Shown here: piece by piece, positions 35,709 to 44,467 of the stretch
How the letters are laid out: each line of letters begins with the position of its first letter
Numbering within the stretch: position 1 is the stretch's first letter
Made by a program: the position numbers and the translations under genes
Notes under the pieces: generated by a model
Database searches by the model: none
Told to the model about the DNA's origin: nothing
Seen by the model: only the letters and a program-made list of their open reading frames with translations
Assembly: GCF_014201335.1 (NCBI RefSeq)
Contig: NZ_JACHEB010000001.1
Coordinates: forward strand, 806,001 to 870,000
Length of the DNA stretch: 64,000 nt
Direction of reading: 5' to 3'
Origin: Tunturiibacter gelidiferens
Lineage (GTDB): Bacteria; Acidobacteriota; Terriglobia; Terriglobales; Acidobacteriaceae

Positions 35709-35820
35709 AGAACGGAATTCTAGCAGCGCAACTCCAACGCAGTCTTTCTATCGCGAAATATCTGGACAGCATCCATCTCAAAGTGGTTTCATCGACATCC
35801 TAGGTGGGGGGTATCCGGAC

Positions 35821-36135
35821 ATGCTCAACTCAGCCGACTGTGTCGCCATGCATCTACAAGACATCACGGCAGCCGAAAACTTCTACACCAACGTAATGAA
35901 GTTCACCCTCGTGAACCGCTCCGAAATCCATCTCGAATACGACACCGGCCAATTCCGCCTCTGCATCGACAAAGAACTCAACACCCTGCCGCCGCTCCCG
36001 AACTTTACCGTGCCAGACATAGGTGCCACCAAGACAGGTCTGCTCGCAAACGGCTGCGTCATCCTCCGCGAAAGCCACAACTCCCTCAACTTCAGCGACC
36101 CCTTCGGCATCACCTACGCCGTCGTCCAGAAGTAG
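35821..36135 (+). CDS. VOC-superfamily (glyoxalase/bleomycin-resistance-like) protein
   Basis: 104 residues. A single VOC module is seen: VAMHLQDITAAENFYTNVMKF at the start is the first beta-alpha unit, and the end FSDPFGITYAVVQ is the typical DPxG strand. Metal ligands at the usual H/E positions are not all present (Glu is kept in SEIHLEYD, His in ESHNSLNF). It is too short for a double-module enzyme and probably dimerises. Role unknown. It is followed by the polymerase gene after 44 bases, in the same direction, so the two may share a transcript. Confidence 0.7.
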   Translation: MLNSADCVAMHLQDITAAENFYTNVMKFTLVNRSEIHLEYDTGQFRLCIDKELNTLPPLPNFTVPDIGATKTGLLANGCVILRESHNSLNFSDPFGITYAVVQK

Positions 36136-36179
36136 GAGTTGAAGCAAATAAAAGGCGAATATAATCTCCAGTACGAGCC

Positions 36180-37499
36180 GTGTCCGCCCCCGCCCAACCC
36201 GACCGCTTCCACTTCCTGCACATCGACCTCAACAGCTTCTTCGCGTCGGTCGAACAACAACTCCACCCCGAATATCGTGGCCGCCCACTCGCCGTGGTTC
36301 CCACCATGGCCGACACCACCTCCTGCATCGCCGCCAGCTACGAAGCCAAAGCCCTCGGGATCAAAACCGGCACCCAGGTAGGCGAAGCAAAAAAAATCTG
36401 TCCCGACATCATCCTCATCGCCGGCAACCACGCCGAGTACGCCAGATACTCTCACGAGATCGCCAAAGCCGTTGAGCTCGCCTGCCCCGTCTCCCACACC
36501 CCCTCCATCGACGAGATGGTCTGCGAACTCATCGGACGCGAGCAGGAGCCGCCCCGTGCCCGCAAGATCGCCCTCGAGATCAAACAATCCATTTACAAGA
36601 ACGTCGGCGAAGCGCTCCGCTGCTCCATCGGCATGGCCCCAAACCGCTATCTCGCCAAGATCGCCAGCGACATGCAGAAGCCCGACGGTCTCATCGGTCT
36701 GCTACCCTCGCAGCTCCCGCGAGCCATCGCCCACCTCGACCTCCGTGATCTCCCCGGCGTAGGCGCACGCACCGAAGTCCGCCTCCACGCCAAGAACATC
36801 ACCACCATGGAGCAGCTCCTCGCCCTCGATCGCAACGGAATGCACAAGCTCTGGGACTCCGTCTGGGGCGACCGCCTCTACCACTGGCTCCGCGGCGCTG
36901 ACAGTGGCGACGACGGCGCTCCCGTCTCCTCCGGCGTCCAGAAAACCCTCGGACACTCCCACGTCCTCGGCCCCGAGCATCGCTCGCACGAGGGCTCTTG
37001 GGCTGTCGCTCACAAGCTCCTACACAAAGCCGCTATGCGCCTCCGGATGGAGAAGTTCTACACCAACTCCCTCACCGTCACCATCCGCTTCGCGCTCACC
37101 AAAGAGCAAACAGAGCGCATCAAATCCAAACGCCACACCAGCGGCATCAAGCACTCCGGCTGGGCCATGGAGGCTCGCTTCCGCGAGTGCCAGGACACTC
37201 TCACCCTCCTCGAAGCTCTTCGCGGCGTATGGGCCCAGCGCCCACAGGGCCCCGACTTCGCCAAGCCTTTCTTCGTCGGTGTCACCCTGCGCAACCTCAT
37301 CCCCGAAGACGAGCACCAGCCAGAGCTCTTCGCCGACCCCAACAATCGCGCCGACCTCTCCGTCACCATGGACAAGCTCAATCTCAAGTACGGCCACACC
37401 ACCCTGCACTTTGCCGGCATGCTTCCCGCCCGCGAATCCGCGCCCACCCGCATCGCGTTCACCCAGATCCCCGTTCAATACGGCGTCGACTACATGTAG
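36180..37499 (+). CDS. dinB: Y-family DNA polymerase (DNA polymerase IV / DinB type)
   Basis: 439 residues from GTG 36180. It carries the catalytic HIDLNSFFASVEQ (first Asp and steric-gate Phe), SYEAKALGIKTG, and the second acidic pair in TPSIDEM. Then follow IGMAPNRYLAKIASDMQKP, two helix-hairpin-helix motifs (LRDLPGVGARTE) and a little-finger domain ending near QPELF. It copies past DNA lesions with low fidelity in the cytoplasm. It is longer than E. coli Pol IV (351 residues): the C-terminal extension (about 375-439) ends in QIPVQYGVDYM. A beta-clamp-binding motif could be QPELF, which would fit the Qxxx(L/F) pattern. No LexA box was recognised upstream. Confidence 0.85.
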   Translation: MSAPAQPDRFHFLHIDLNSFFASVEQQLHPEYRGRPLAVVPTMADTTSCIAASYEAKALGIKTGTQVGEAKKICPDIILIAGNHAEYARYSHEIAKAVELACPVSHTPSIDEMVCELIGREQEPPRARKIALEIKQSIYKNVGEALRCSIGMAPNRYLAKIASDMQKPDGLIGLLPSQLPRAIAHLDLRDLPGVGARTEVRLHAKNITTMEQLLALDRNGMHKLWDSVWGDRLYHWLRGADSGDDGAPVSSGVQKTLGHSHVLGPEHRSHEGSWAVAHKLLHKAAMRLRMEKFYTNSLTVTIRFALTKEQTERIKSKRHTSGIKHSGWAMEARFRECQDTLTLLEALRGVWAQRPQGPDFAKPFFVGVTLRNLIPEDEHQPELFADPNNRADLSVTMDKLNLKYGHTTLHFAGMLPARESAPTRIAFTQIPVQYGVDYM

Positions 37500-37512
37500 C
37501 ACCCAAAAGAGC

Positions 37513-37573
37513 AAAGGCGCCGAAGGCGCGTCAGCCTCGATGGCAGATCGCGCCGTGCGCGCAGCACGCCTTT
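37513..37573. repeat. 61-base palindromic element after the polymerase gene
   Basis: Flanked by AAAGGCG and CGCCTTT (37513-37519, 37567-37573), with nested GGCGCG / CGCGCC inside. It may be a terminator for the convergent genes or a dispersed GCGCCGAAGGCGCG repeat, a form I recall from acidobacterial genomes. Confidence 0.5.
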
Positions 37574-37597
37574 AAATTATTAGACCAGTCACCCAAA

Positions 37598-38515
37598 TCA
37601 ATGCCCAACAACGGGCTTCTTCGCAGTAGTAATAACCACAACACTGACCAAAATAAACGCCGTCCCCAGAATCGTTCTCACCCCAAGCGCCTCGCCGCCC
37701 AAAAAATATCCCAGCACCACCGCTACCACCGGGTTTACATACGCATACGTCCCCACCTTCGTAGGCGACTCATGATGAATCAACCAGACATATGCTGTAT
37801 ACCCAACAATCGATCCCGCAACAATCAGATACAGCAACGCCAACCAGGCCCCACGCGAAACACTCTCCGGATGAAATCCGCGAAACTCCCCAAACGCCGC
37901 AGCAGCAACAACCAGCAGCAATCCCCCAGTCAGCATCTGCGCACCCGAGCTCATCACCTTCGACTCCGGCAGCGGCAGCACACGAGTGAGAATCGAAGCC
38001 ACCGCCCAACTCAGCGATGCCACAATCAACGCAATAGCGCCCGTCGTCTCAATCGCCGCCCCACCCAGGTCAAACGAGTGGCTCATCAACACCGCCACCC
38101 CTCCAATCCCCACCAGCAGCGCCAGCGCCAGACGAACCGTCAGCTTTTGTGTCCTCAAAAAAATAATCTCAGCCAACGCCATAAACGCCGGAATCATCGC
38201 CAGCATCACCGCAGCAATCCCGGACGCAATCCGCTGCTCCGCCCAAAACAACAACCCATAGTCGAGCACAAAGATCAGCGAAGCGATCACAAGCACGGAC
38301 CCCCACTGCCGCCTATTCGGCAAGTGCTCGCCCTTCGCCAGCATCCACCCAAAGAGCACAGCGCCCGCCACCACAAACCGCATCGCCGCAAACAGAAGCG
38401 GTGGGACCTCGTGCACCCCAATGCGAATCGCAAGAAACGTCGATCCCCACACAAAATAGATTATCGCGAAAGCCAACAAGGTCTTCCACGCAGGACGATC
38501 AGTAATGGCTTCCAT
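37598..38515 (-). CDS. EamA-family (DMT) transporter, YedA-like
   Basis: 305 residues from ATG 38515 (a TTG at 38521 is in frame but less likely). Ten membrane helices are readable in two EamA halves. The first starts LLAFAIIYFVWGSTFLAIR with the common FVWGSTF motif; the second has VLGYFLGGEALGVRTILGTA, the conserved GExLxxxxxxGxxxI pattern. DMT-superfamily members of this subgroup export amino acids, metabolites or drugs across the inner membrane; the substrate is not predictable. It is convergent with the polymerase gene and divergent from gluQ across 75 bases. Confidence 0.88.
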   Translation of the reverse strand: MEAITDRPAWKTLLAFAIIYFVWGSTFLAIRIGVHEVPPLLFAAMRFVVAGAVLFGWMLAKGEHLPNRRQWGSVLVIASLIFVLDYGLLFWAEQRIASGIAAVMLAMIPAFMALAEIIFLRTQKLTVRLALALLVGIGGVAVLMSHSFDLGGAAIETTGAIALIVASLSWAVASILTRVLPLPESKVMSSGAQMLTGGLLLVVAAAAFGEFRGFHPESVSRGAWLALLYLIVAGSIVGYTAYVWLIHHESPTKVGTYAYVNPVVAVVLGYFLGGEALGVRTILGTAFILVSVVVITTAKKPVVGH

Positions 38516-38590
38516 TGCCAATTTCTACCACGCTCCCCCACCCAAAACTGTCAGTAGTCTTCAGCAGCCCGCATCCGTCACAATACCTGC

Positions 38591-39429
38591 ATGCTCTACC
38601 GTGGTCGCCTCGCTCCATCTCCTACCGGCCTCCTCCACCTCGGCCACGCTGCTACCTTCTTGCAAGCCTTCACCGCGCCCGCGATCACAACGGCACACTC
38701 CTCCTCCGCAACGAAGACATTGACCCCCACCGCTCCAAACCCGCATACCTCGAAGCCACCCTCGAAGATCTCGCATGGCTAGGCATCGAATGGCAGCCAC
38801 CCCTCATCTCGCAATCCCAACGCACCGACCTCTACCACTCCGCCTTCCATCGCCTCCTGCAACAAGGCGACATCTACCCCTGCCACTGCAGCCGAAAAGA
38901 TCTCGCCCTCATGATGCACGCTCCTCACGAAGACGAAAACGACGAGCCCGTCTATGACGGCCACTGCCGCCCAACACACGCAGCACCGTCCCTGATTGAA
39001 GACCAGGCCAGCAACTACCGCTTCCGCGTATCCGACGGCGAAACCATCACCTTCACCGACCTCAACCACGGCCCACAATCCTTCACCGCCGGCAAAGACT
39101 TCGGCGACTTCCTCATCTGGCGCGGCGACAACCTCCCGAGCTATCAGCTAGCCTGCGTCGTCGACGACGCCGACACCCAAATCACCGAAGTCGTCCGCGG
39201 CGCCGATCTCCTCAAGTCCACCGCCCGCCAGATCCTGCTCCAACGCGCCCTCAACCTGCCCCAACCCAGCTACTTCCATACCCACCTCCTCCGCGACGAA
39301 CACGGCCTCCGCCTAGCCAAACGCCACGACGCCCTCGCCATCCGCACCCTCCGCGCGCAAGGCCTCACTCCGTCCCAGGTCCTCTCCCTTGCAACCCAGA
39401 GCATGACATCTGTCACCTCCAACTCCTGA
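38591..39429 (+). pseudogene. gluQ: tRNA glutamyl-Q34 synthetase (GluQRS) with a one-base frameshift
   Basis: Frame from ATG 38591 encodes LYRGRLAPSPTGLLHLGHAA, the synthetase N-terminus with the HIGH-type box HLGH. It stays in frame to about base 38670. The homologous continuation (ARDHNGTLLLRNEDIDPHR, the CHCSR zinc site, YRFRVSDGE, and the KMSKS-like RLAKRHD) is in the next frame and runs to 39429. One base is missing between about 38669 and 38676. Intact, the roughly 280-residue enzyme would attach glutamate to queuosine 34 of tRNA-Asp. As read, it is broken between its two ATP-binding motifs, so either the enzyme is lost or the sequence has an error. Confidence 0.82.
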
Positions 39430-39498
39430 CGCCCGACACTACTGCCGCCACATAATCCGTCGCATCATCATCCTGTAATCCAAAACAGGAGACCGATC

Positions 39499-40455
39499 AT
39501 GCCGCTGACCGCCATCGCCTACGAGACCGCATCGCCCTCCAACAACGGTCCCCGAATCGCGTCCAAACAGCCCATCGCCACTCTCACCGGCGTCACCAAG
39601 CGCTACGGCACCGCCCTCGCCGGCAGCCTGGCATTAGACGGCCTCAACCTCGCCCTCCACCCCGGCGAGATCGTCGCCCTGCTCGGCCCCAACGGCGCCG
39701 GCAAATCCACCGCCATCAAACTCCTCCTCGGCCTCATCGCCCCCACCTCCGGCACCACCCGCGTCTTCGGCAGCGATCCCCGCGAAGCGGCCACCCGCAC
39801 CCGCGTCGGCGCCATGCTTCAAGTCTCCCGCATTACCGAGATGCTCAAGGTCCGCGAGCACCTCGACCTCTTCCGCAGCTACTATCCCCGTCCGCTCCCC
39901 ATCCCCGACATCCTCCGCATCGCCCAGCTCCAGGGCATCGAAGATCGCCTCTTCGGCCGGCTCAGCGGCGGCCAAAAACAGCGCGTACTCTTCGCTCTCG
40001 CCCTCTGCGGTAACCCCGATCTCATCTTCCTCGATGAGCCCACAGTCGGCATGGACATCGAAGCCCGCCGCGGCCTCTGGACGGAGATCCGCCTACTGGC
40101 AGCCATGGGCAAGACTGTCCTCCTCACCACCCACTACCTCGAAGAGGCCGACGCCCTCGCCGACCGCATCATCGTCATCAACAAAGGCCGCGTCATCTGC
40201 GAAGGAACACCAGCCGAGATCAAACGCAACAGTGGAGGCCGCCGCATCCGCCGCATCACCAGTCTCTCGGTCGCGGTCTTGCAAAGCCTAACCTCCGTCA
40301 CCAACGTCGAACAAAACGGCGAAGCCACCACCGTCACAGCCACCCACGCAGAAAACGTAGTTCGCGAGATGTTACGCCGCGACGAAACCCTCAGCGGCCT
40401 CGAAATCGCCAGCCCCGCCCTCGAAGACGCCTTCCTCGCCCTCACAAAAAATTAA
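39499..40455 (+). CDS. ABC-2 exporter ATPase subunit
   Basis: 318 residues, AGGAG seven bases before the ATG. It has Walker A GPNGAGKST, Q-loop MLQVSRITEML, signature LSGGQKQR, Walker B LIFLDEPTVGMD, and H-loop LLTTHYLEEADAL. The C-terminal 80 residues match the regulatory part found in DrrA/NatA-type subunits of antibiotic and sodium exporters. It is the first gene of an apparent five-gene run with a permease (30 bases away), a VOC protein, a sensor kinase and a response regulator. The context suggests export of a toxic or signalling compound under two-component control. Confidence 0.92.
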   Translation: MPLTAIAYETASPSNNGPRIASKQPIATLTGVTKRYGTALAGSLALDGLNLALHPGEIVALLGPNGAGKSTAIKLLLGLIAPTSGTTRVFGSDPREAATRTRVGAMLQVSRITEMLKVREHLDLFRSYYPRPLPIPDILRIAQLQGIEDRLFGRLSGGQKQRVLFALALCGNPDLIFLDEPTVGMDIEARRGLWTEIRLLAAMGKTVLLTTHYLEEADALADRIIVINKGRVICEGTPAEIKRNSGGRRIRRITSLSVAVLQSLTSVTNVEQNGEATTVTATHAENVVREMLRRDETLSGLEIASPALEDAFLALTKN

Positions 40456-40485
40456 GCTCCAGACACAGCCGCCAAGGAGAACATC

Positions 40486-41283
40486 ATGTCCACCTCCACC
40501 ATCGCCCTTCCCGCCCCAACTAACTCCGCGCGCACCGCGCGCATCTACGGCAAAGAAGCCAAGTACGAATTCGTAAAACTCCTTCGCACCCGCACCTTCT
40601 CTCTCGCAACCATCGGCTTTCCCGTCATGTTCTACATCATCTTTGGCCTCGCCAACCGCCACGCCTTCGACGGCAGCGTCCACATGGCCAAATACATGCT
40701 CGCCGGATACGCCTGCTTCGGCCTCATCGGCGCCGCGCTCTTCGGCATTGGCGTCGGCCTCTCCTCCGACCTCGCCGCCGGATGGCTCGAACTCAAACGC
40801 GCAAGCCCCATGCCCGTCGCCGCTTATCTCTTCGCTAAGTGCGCCTCAGCCGCCGCATTCGGCCTCATCATCGTCAGCATCCTCACCACCATCGGCATCA
40901 GCTTCGGCGACGTCCATCTCACACTCACCGAGATCGCAAAAATGCTTGGCGTCACTTTGGCGGGCTCCATCAGCTTCGCCAGCATGGGCCTGCTCATCGC
41001 ACTCCTTGTCCCCGCCAATGCTGCCCCCGGCATCATCAACCTCATCTATCTCCCCATGTCCTTCCTCAGCGGATTGTGGGTGCCAATCAAATTCATGCCC
41101 CACTGGCTGCAGGGCATCGCGCCTCTGCTCCCGACCTATCATCTCTCCCAAATCATGCTCAGCGTCTTCCACTACAACGACACCATGTCCCTCACAACCC
41201 ACTGGAACGCGCTCATCGGCTTCACTCTGTTGATGCTCGGGTTCAGCCGCCTGATCTTCCATCGCAAAGAACAGAACGCCTGA
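40486..41283 (+). CDS. ABC-2 type permease
   Basis: 265 residues with AGGAG nine bases before the ATG. Six membrane helices are readable, with the ABC-2 pattern of a helix-rich N-terminal part (KYEFVKLLRTRTFSLATIGF), and NLIYLPMSFLSGLWVPIKFM between the fourth and fifth helices. This forms the transport channel with the adjacent ATPase as a half-transporter dimer. The segment SGLWVPxxxxPxWLQ is common to DrrB/NodJ-like export permeases, so the direction is probably outward. Start and spacing fit an operon. Confidence 0.9.
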   Translation: MSTSTIALPAPTNSARTARIYGKEAKYEFVKLLRTRTFSLATIGFPVMFYIIFGLANRHAFDGSVHMAKYMLAGYACFGLIGAALFGIGVGLSSDLAAGWLELKRASPMPVAAYLFAKCASAAAFGLIIVSILTTIGISFGDVHLTLTEIAKMLGVTLAGSISFASMGLLIALLVPANAAPGIINLIYLPMSFLSGLWVPIKFMPHWLQGIAPLLPTYHLSQIMLSVFHYNDTMSLTTHWNALIGFTLLMLGFSRLIFHRKEQNA

Positions 41284-41355
41284 CCGCGAAAGCGGTACAC
41301 TTTCGGCATCGCACGACGAGCAAGACAGAGGCGGAGACGTAGGAAAGGAACATCC

Positions 41356-41712
41356 ATGATCTTCGGCGCACACGTAGTCCTGCACAGCAGGAACGCAGAA
41401 GCTGACCGCGCCTTCCTGCGCGACGCCCTCGGGTTTTCCTCGGTAGATGCCGGACACGGATGGCTTATCTTCGCACTCCCTCGATCTGAGGTGGCCGTCC
41501 ATCCCGCCGAACAAAACAACCGGCACGAGCTCTACTTCATCTGCAACGACCTCAACGCAGAGATCGCAACTCTCAAAGAAAAGTCTGCTCTGTGTTCGCA
41601 ACCCCACGAAGAACGATGGGGTTCAATCGTCAACATTCAGTTTCCAGGAGGAGGCCACATCGGCCTCTATCAACCAAAACATCCAACCGCCTTCAACGAC
41701 CTATCCGACTGA
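41356..41712 (+). CDS. VOC-superfamily protein in the exporter operon
   Basis: 118 residues, AGGAAAGGA upstream. The module begins HVVLHSRNAEADRAFLRDAL and has GHGWLIFALPRSEVAVHP, then HELYFICNDL and the final FPGGGHIGLYQPKHPT. Candidate metal ligands His and Glu are present in the usual places (H of AHVVLH, E of HELY, and H of GGGHIG is at the closing strand). VOC proteins include resistance proteins that sequester antibiotics such as bleomycin, and also lyases and dioxygenases. Its place between an exporter and a two-component system makes a ligand-binding resistance role attractive, but this is inference. Confidence 0.78.
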   Translation: MIFGAHVVLHSRNAEADRAFLRDALGFSSVDAGHGWLIFALPRSEVAVHPAEQNNRHELYFICNDLNAEIATLKEKSALCSQPHEERWGSIVNIQFPGGGHIGLYQPKHPTAFNDLSD

Positions 41713-41756
41713 CACTGTAATCACACGAGCGTAAACCGCACACCGGGACCACATCT

Positions 41757-42899
41757 ATGAAATCCCCCGACATCATGTCGAAGAAGCGCAATGAAAGATG
41801 GGCCTGGCTTTGGCTCTCCTACTCCGGCTTTCTCTTCATCAACCCCATCCTTGAACCAAGTCGCTTCCAGTGGCTGGGCACCCTCACAGTCTTCGCGATC
41901 TTCATAGGCATCTTCAAGGTCTACATCAGCGACAGGACCGAAAACCGTCCAATTCGCTACTGGCTGATCGCCGCCATCTTTCTCCTTGGGTTGGCAACTT
42001 TTCCCTGGAACGCTGGCGGATCCACCTTCTTCGTATACGCCGCTGCTTTTTTGCCCTTCGTTATCGAATCCGCCGCCAAGATCCTCTCTCTCTTTGTCGT
42101 CGAATCACTCTTCATCGTCGCCGAAGGCTTCCTCTTCAACACTCGCGGCCACCTCCTCTACATCGGATGGCCCAACGTCTTCGTCGCCATCTTCCTTCTC
42201 ATCCTCATCGGCGCCGGCAACATCTTCTTTGCCGAACAGAAACGCGCCGACTGCAAGCTTCGCCTCGCCCAGGAAGAAAACGTCGCCCTGGCAGCCGTCG
42301 CCGAACGCGAACGCATCGCCCGCGACCTCCACGACGTCCTCGGACACACCCTCTCCGTCATTGTCCTCAAAGCAGAACTTGCCGGCAGAATCATCGAACG
42401 CGACCCGCAACGCGCCGCCCAGGAGATTGCCGACGTAGAAAGAACCGCCCGCACCGCCCTCAGCGAAGTCCGCGAAGCCATCGGCGGCTACCGCTCTCAA
42501 GGTCTCACCGCCGAGATGGAGCAAGCCCGCAAGACCCTCCAATCCGCGGACGTAGCTCTCTCTTGCGAATCGCCCATCCCCCAGCTTAAGGCAGCCGAAG
42601 AGACTGTTCTCTGCCTCGCCGTCCGCGAAGCCGTCACGAACATCGTCCGTCACGCACAGGCCACCCACTGCCGCATGGCCTTCACCACCTCTGACGACGG
42701 CTTCTACACCCTCCTCATCACCGACGACGGCGGACGCGCCAATCTACAGGAGGGCAACGGTCTCCGCGGCATGCGCGAACGCGTTCAATCCCTCGGCGGA
42801 CGCCTCTCCATCACCGCTGATCCCGGCGTCACCCTTCGCATCGAACTCCCCCCATCCACGACGCCGCGCCCGGTCGAAGGACCCCTCGTCACCCTATGA
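41757..42899 (+). CDS. DesK-type sensor histidine kinase (HisKA_3)
   Basis: 380 residues from ATG 41757; ATG 41775 is also possible. Five to six membrane helices occupy residues 15-160 with no large extracytoplasmic loop, so the sensor reads the membrane itself or a membrane-bound ligand. The phospho-acceptor is in ERERIARDLHDVLGHTLSV (His about residue 197). The ATPase domain has REAVTNIVRHAQATH (N-box), ITDDGGRAN and GNGLRGMRERVQSLGG (G-boxes). DesK-like kinases often control membrane fluidity or export of membrane-active antibiotics. The gene overlaps the next one by the four bases ATGA, so the pair is translationally coupled. Confidence 0.9.
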   Translation: MKSPDIMSKKRNERWAWLWLSYSGFLFINPILEPSRFQWLGTLTVFAIFIGIFKVYISDRTENRPIRYWLIAAIFLLGLATFPWNAGGSTFFVYAAAFLPFVIESAAKILSLFVVESLFIVAEGFLFNTRGHLLYIGWPNVFVAIFLLILIGAGNIFFAEQKRADCKLRLAQEENVALAAVAERERIARDLHDVLGHTLSVIVLKAELAGRIIERDPQRAAQEIADVERTARTALSEVREAIGGYRSQGLTAEMEQARKTLQSADVALSCESPIPQLKAAEETVLCLAVREAVTNIVRHAQATHCRMAFTTSDDGFYTLLITDDGGRANLQEGNGLRGMRERVQSLGGRLSITADPGVTLRIELPPSTTPRPVEGPLVTL

Positions 42900-43510
42900 G
42901 TCCCTCCATCCGCGTCGTCCTCGCCGAAGATCAAGCCATGGTACTCGGCGCCCTCTCCGCGCTCCTCGAACTCGAAACCGACATCTCCGTCATCGCCACC
43001 ACAGCCAACGGCCGCGATGCAGCCGAAGCCGTAGGCCGTCTCAAACCAGACGTCCTCGTCACAGACATCGAGATGCCCCAGATGACCGGCCTCGAGCTCG
43101 CCGCAAGCCTCCGCACCAACCACCCCAACGTCCGCACCATCATCCTCACCACCTTCGCCCGCCCCGGCTATCTCCGCCGCGCACTCGACGCCGGCGCCCG
43201 CGGCTACCTCCTCAAAGACCGCCCCGCAAAAGAGCTTGCCGACGCCGTCCGCCGCGTCCACCGCGGCATGCGCGTCGTCGATCCCGCTCTCGCCGCCGAA
43301 GCCTGGAACGCCGAACTCGATCCCCTCACCGACCGCGAACGCCAAATCCTCCAGCGCGCAGGCGATGGCCGCAGCAGCGCCGAAATCGCCACCGAACTCC
43401 ACCTCTCCGAAGGCACCGTCCGCAATTATCTCTCCGAAGCAATCGCCAAGCTAGGCGCCTCCAACCGCGTAGACGCCGCCCGCATAGCCCGCACCAAAGG
43501 GTGGCTCTAG
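42896..43510 (+). CDS. NarL/DesR-family response regulator
   Basis: 204 residues. The receiver domain has acidic residues in VVLAEDQAM, phospho-acceptor Asp in DVLVTDIEMPQMTG (about residue 55), and the Lys of YLLKDRPAKEL. The LuxR-type helix-turn-helix is at 140-204 (LTDREROILQ-like, here LTDRERQILQRAGDGRSSAE, then LHLSEGTVRNYLSEAIAKLG). It is the partner of the overlapping kinase and most likely activates the exporter operon. No operator was recognised upstream of 39499; a dyad there would be the expected target. Confidence 0.92.
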   Translation: MSPSIRVVLAEDQAMVLGALSALLELETDISVIATTANGRDAAEAVGRLKPDVLVTDIEMPQMTGLELAASLRTNHPNVRTIILTTFARPGYLRRALDAGARGYLLKDRPAKELADAVRRVHRGMRVVDPALAAEAWNAELDPLTDRERQILQRAGDGRSSAEIATELHLSEGTVRNYLSEAIAKLGASNRVDAARIARTKGWL

Positions 43511-43550
43511 CAACTCGTCAATTCGCTACCCTCACCCTTGCCGCCACAGC

Positions 43551-43650
43551 TGCCCTTGCAGTTGCTCTTGCCTTTGCCTTTCTTGTTGTCATCCCCGAAG
43601 GGGATCTACTGTTGACGTTGCTGTTGACGTTGCCGCCCTGCTGTTCCTGT
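43551..43650 (+). repeat. Dispersed E-family repeat with GTTGC units and a C4/G4 hairpin, copy E1
   Basis: GTTGCTCTTGCCTTTGCC, then TCTTGTTGTC leading into ATCCCCGAAGGGGAT (six-base stem, GAA loop), then GTTGACGTTGCTG units. It shares its hairpin and flanks with E2 (49711-49850). Confidence 0.8.
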
Positions 43651-43763
43651 CGTAGCAACAGCCACCTCCAAACAACACTAAAAACTCGTCCCTCCGGGCA
43701 ACCATTTTCCATTAATACCCAAACCAAACCTCCTGCATCCGACAACACTGAACAGGAGACTCA

Positions 43764-44411
43764 ATGAACATCCACGCCATCCGCACCACCCTCCGTACAG
43801 CCGCCCTGTGCGGCGCGGCCCTCGCACTCTCCACCGGCTGCAACAAGAAAGCCGACAACACCCTCAACTTCACCAACGCCATCAACACCTACTACAGCGC
43901 CCACCCCGCCTGCCTCTGGTCCGACCCCATTAAATTCCCCGTCCAGGCCGACACCTCCGACAACAGCAAGACCTCCGGCTATGACGCCCTCGTCGATCAG
44001 GGCCTCCTCGTCCGCACCACCGCCGAAAAGAAAAAGTTCATCATCGCCAGCAAGCAGGTCAACAACTATGACCTCTCCGACAAAGGCCGCTCCGTCTGGA
44101 CAGCCGACACCACTCAACCCGGCTACGGAAACTTCTGCTACGGACACCGCAAGGTCTCCAGCATCGACAGCTCCATCCCCACCACCGACGCAGTAGGCGC
44201 CACCACCCAGATCGCCTACCACTACAACATCCCCGACGCAGCCGGATGGGCCTCCGCCGCTGAAACCCAAACCGCCTACCCGGCTCTTCAAACCGAGCTA
44301 GCCGCACCTCAAAACGCGCAGGCCACCCTCACCAACACCAGCAACGGATGGCAGGTCTCCTCCGCCAAGTCACTCAACACCTCCACGAATGCAGGCAAGA
44401 TCGTCGAATAA
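43764..44411 (+). CDS. Lipoprotein, unknown
   Basis: 215 residues, AGGAG six bases upstream. A lipobox LSTGC places the lipidated Cys near residue 26. The mature protein has NTYYSAHPACLW at the start and repeated Asp/Ser/Thr-rich strands, with one central motif GYDALVDQGLLVRTTAEKKK that looks like a winged-helix or peptidoglycan-binding-like insertion without certainty. Two cysteines (HPACLW, GNFCYGH) could pair. It lies downstream of the response regulator but is separated by the E1 repeat (253 bases), so it is probably not in that operon. A strong terminator follows. Confidence 0.7.
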   Translation: MNIHAIRTTLRTAALCGAALALSTGCNKKADNTLNFTNAINTYYSAHPACLWSDPIKFPVQADTSDNSKTSGYDALVDQGLLVRTTAEKKKFIIASKQVNNYDLSDKGRSVWTADTTQPGYGNFCYGHRKVSSIDSSIPTTDAVGATTQIAYHYNIPDAAGWASAAETQTAYPALQTELAAPQNAQATLTNTSNGWQVSSAKSLNTSTNAGKIVE

Positions 44412-44423
44412 CCCGCAACAAAA

Positions 44424-44460
44424 AGCCGGCAGAGCATTCCTTCTCTGCCGGCTCTCTTTT
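44424..44460. terminator. Strong hairpin terminator between convergent genes
   Basis: Eleven-base perfect stem AGCCGGCAGAG / CTCTGCCGGCT (44424-44434, 44443-44453) with loop CATTCCTT and a CTCTTTT tail; A's before the stem make it usable from the minus strand too, where the DPP-IV-like gene ends at 44468. Confidence 0.88.
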
Positions 44461-44467
44461 CGAAACC

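Noticed and set aside
36998..38557. 519-residue plus-strand open frame across the polymerase and EamA genes
   Set aside because: Spans two unrelated convergent genes in a third frame and has no family motif.
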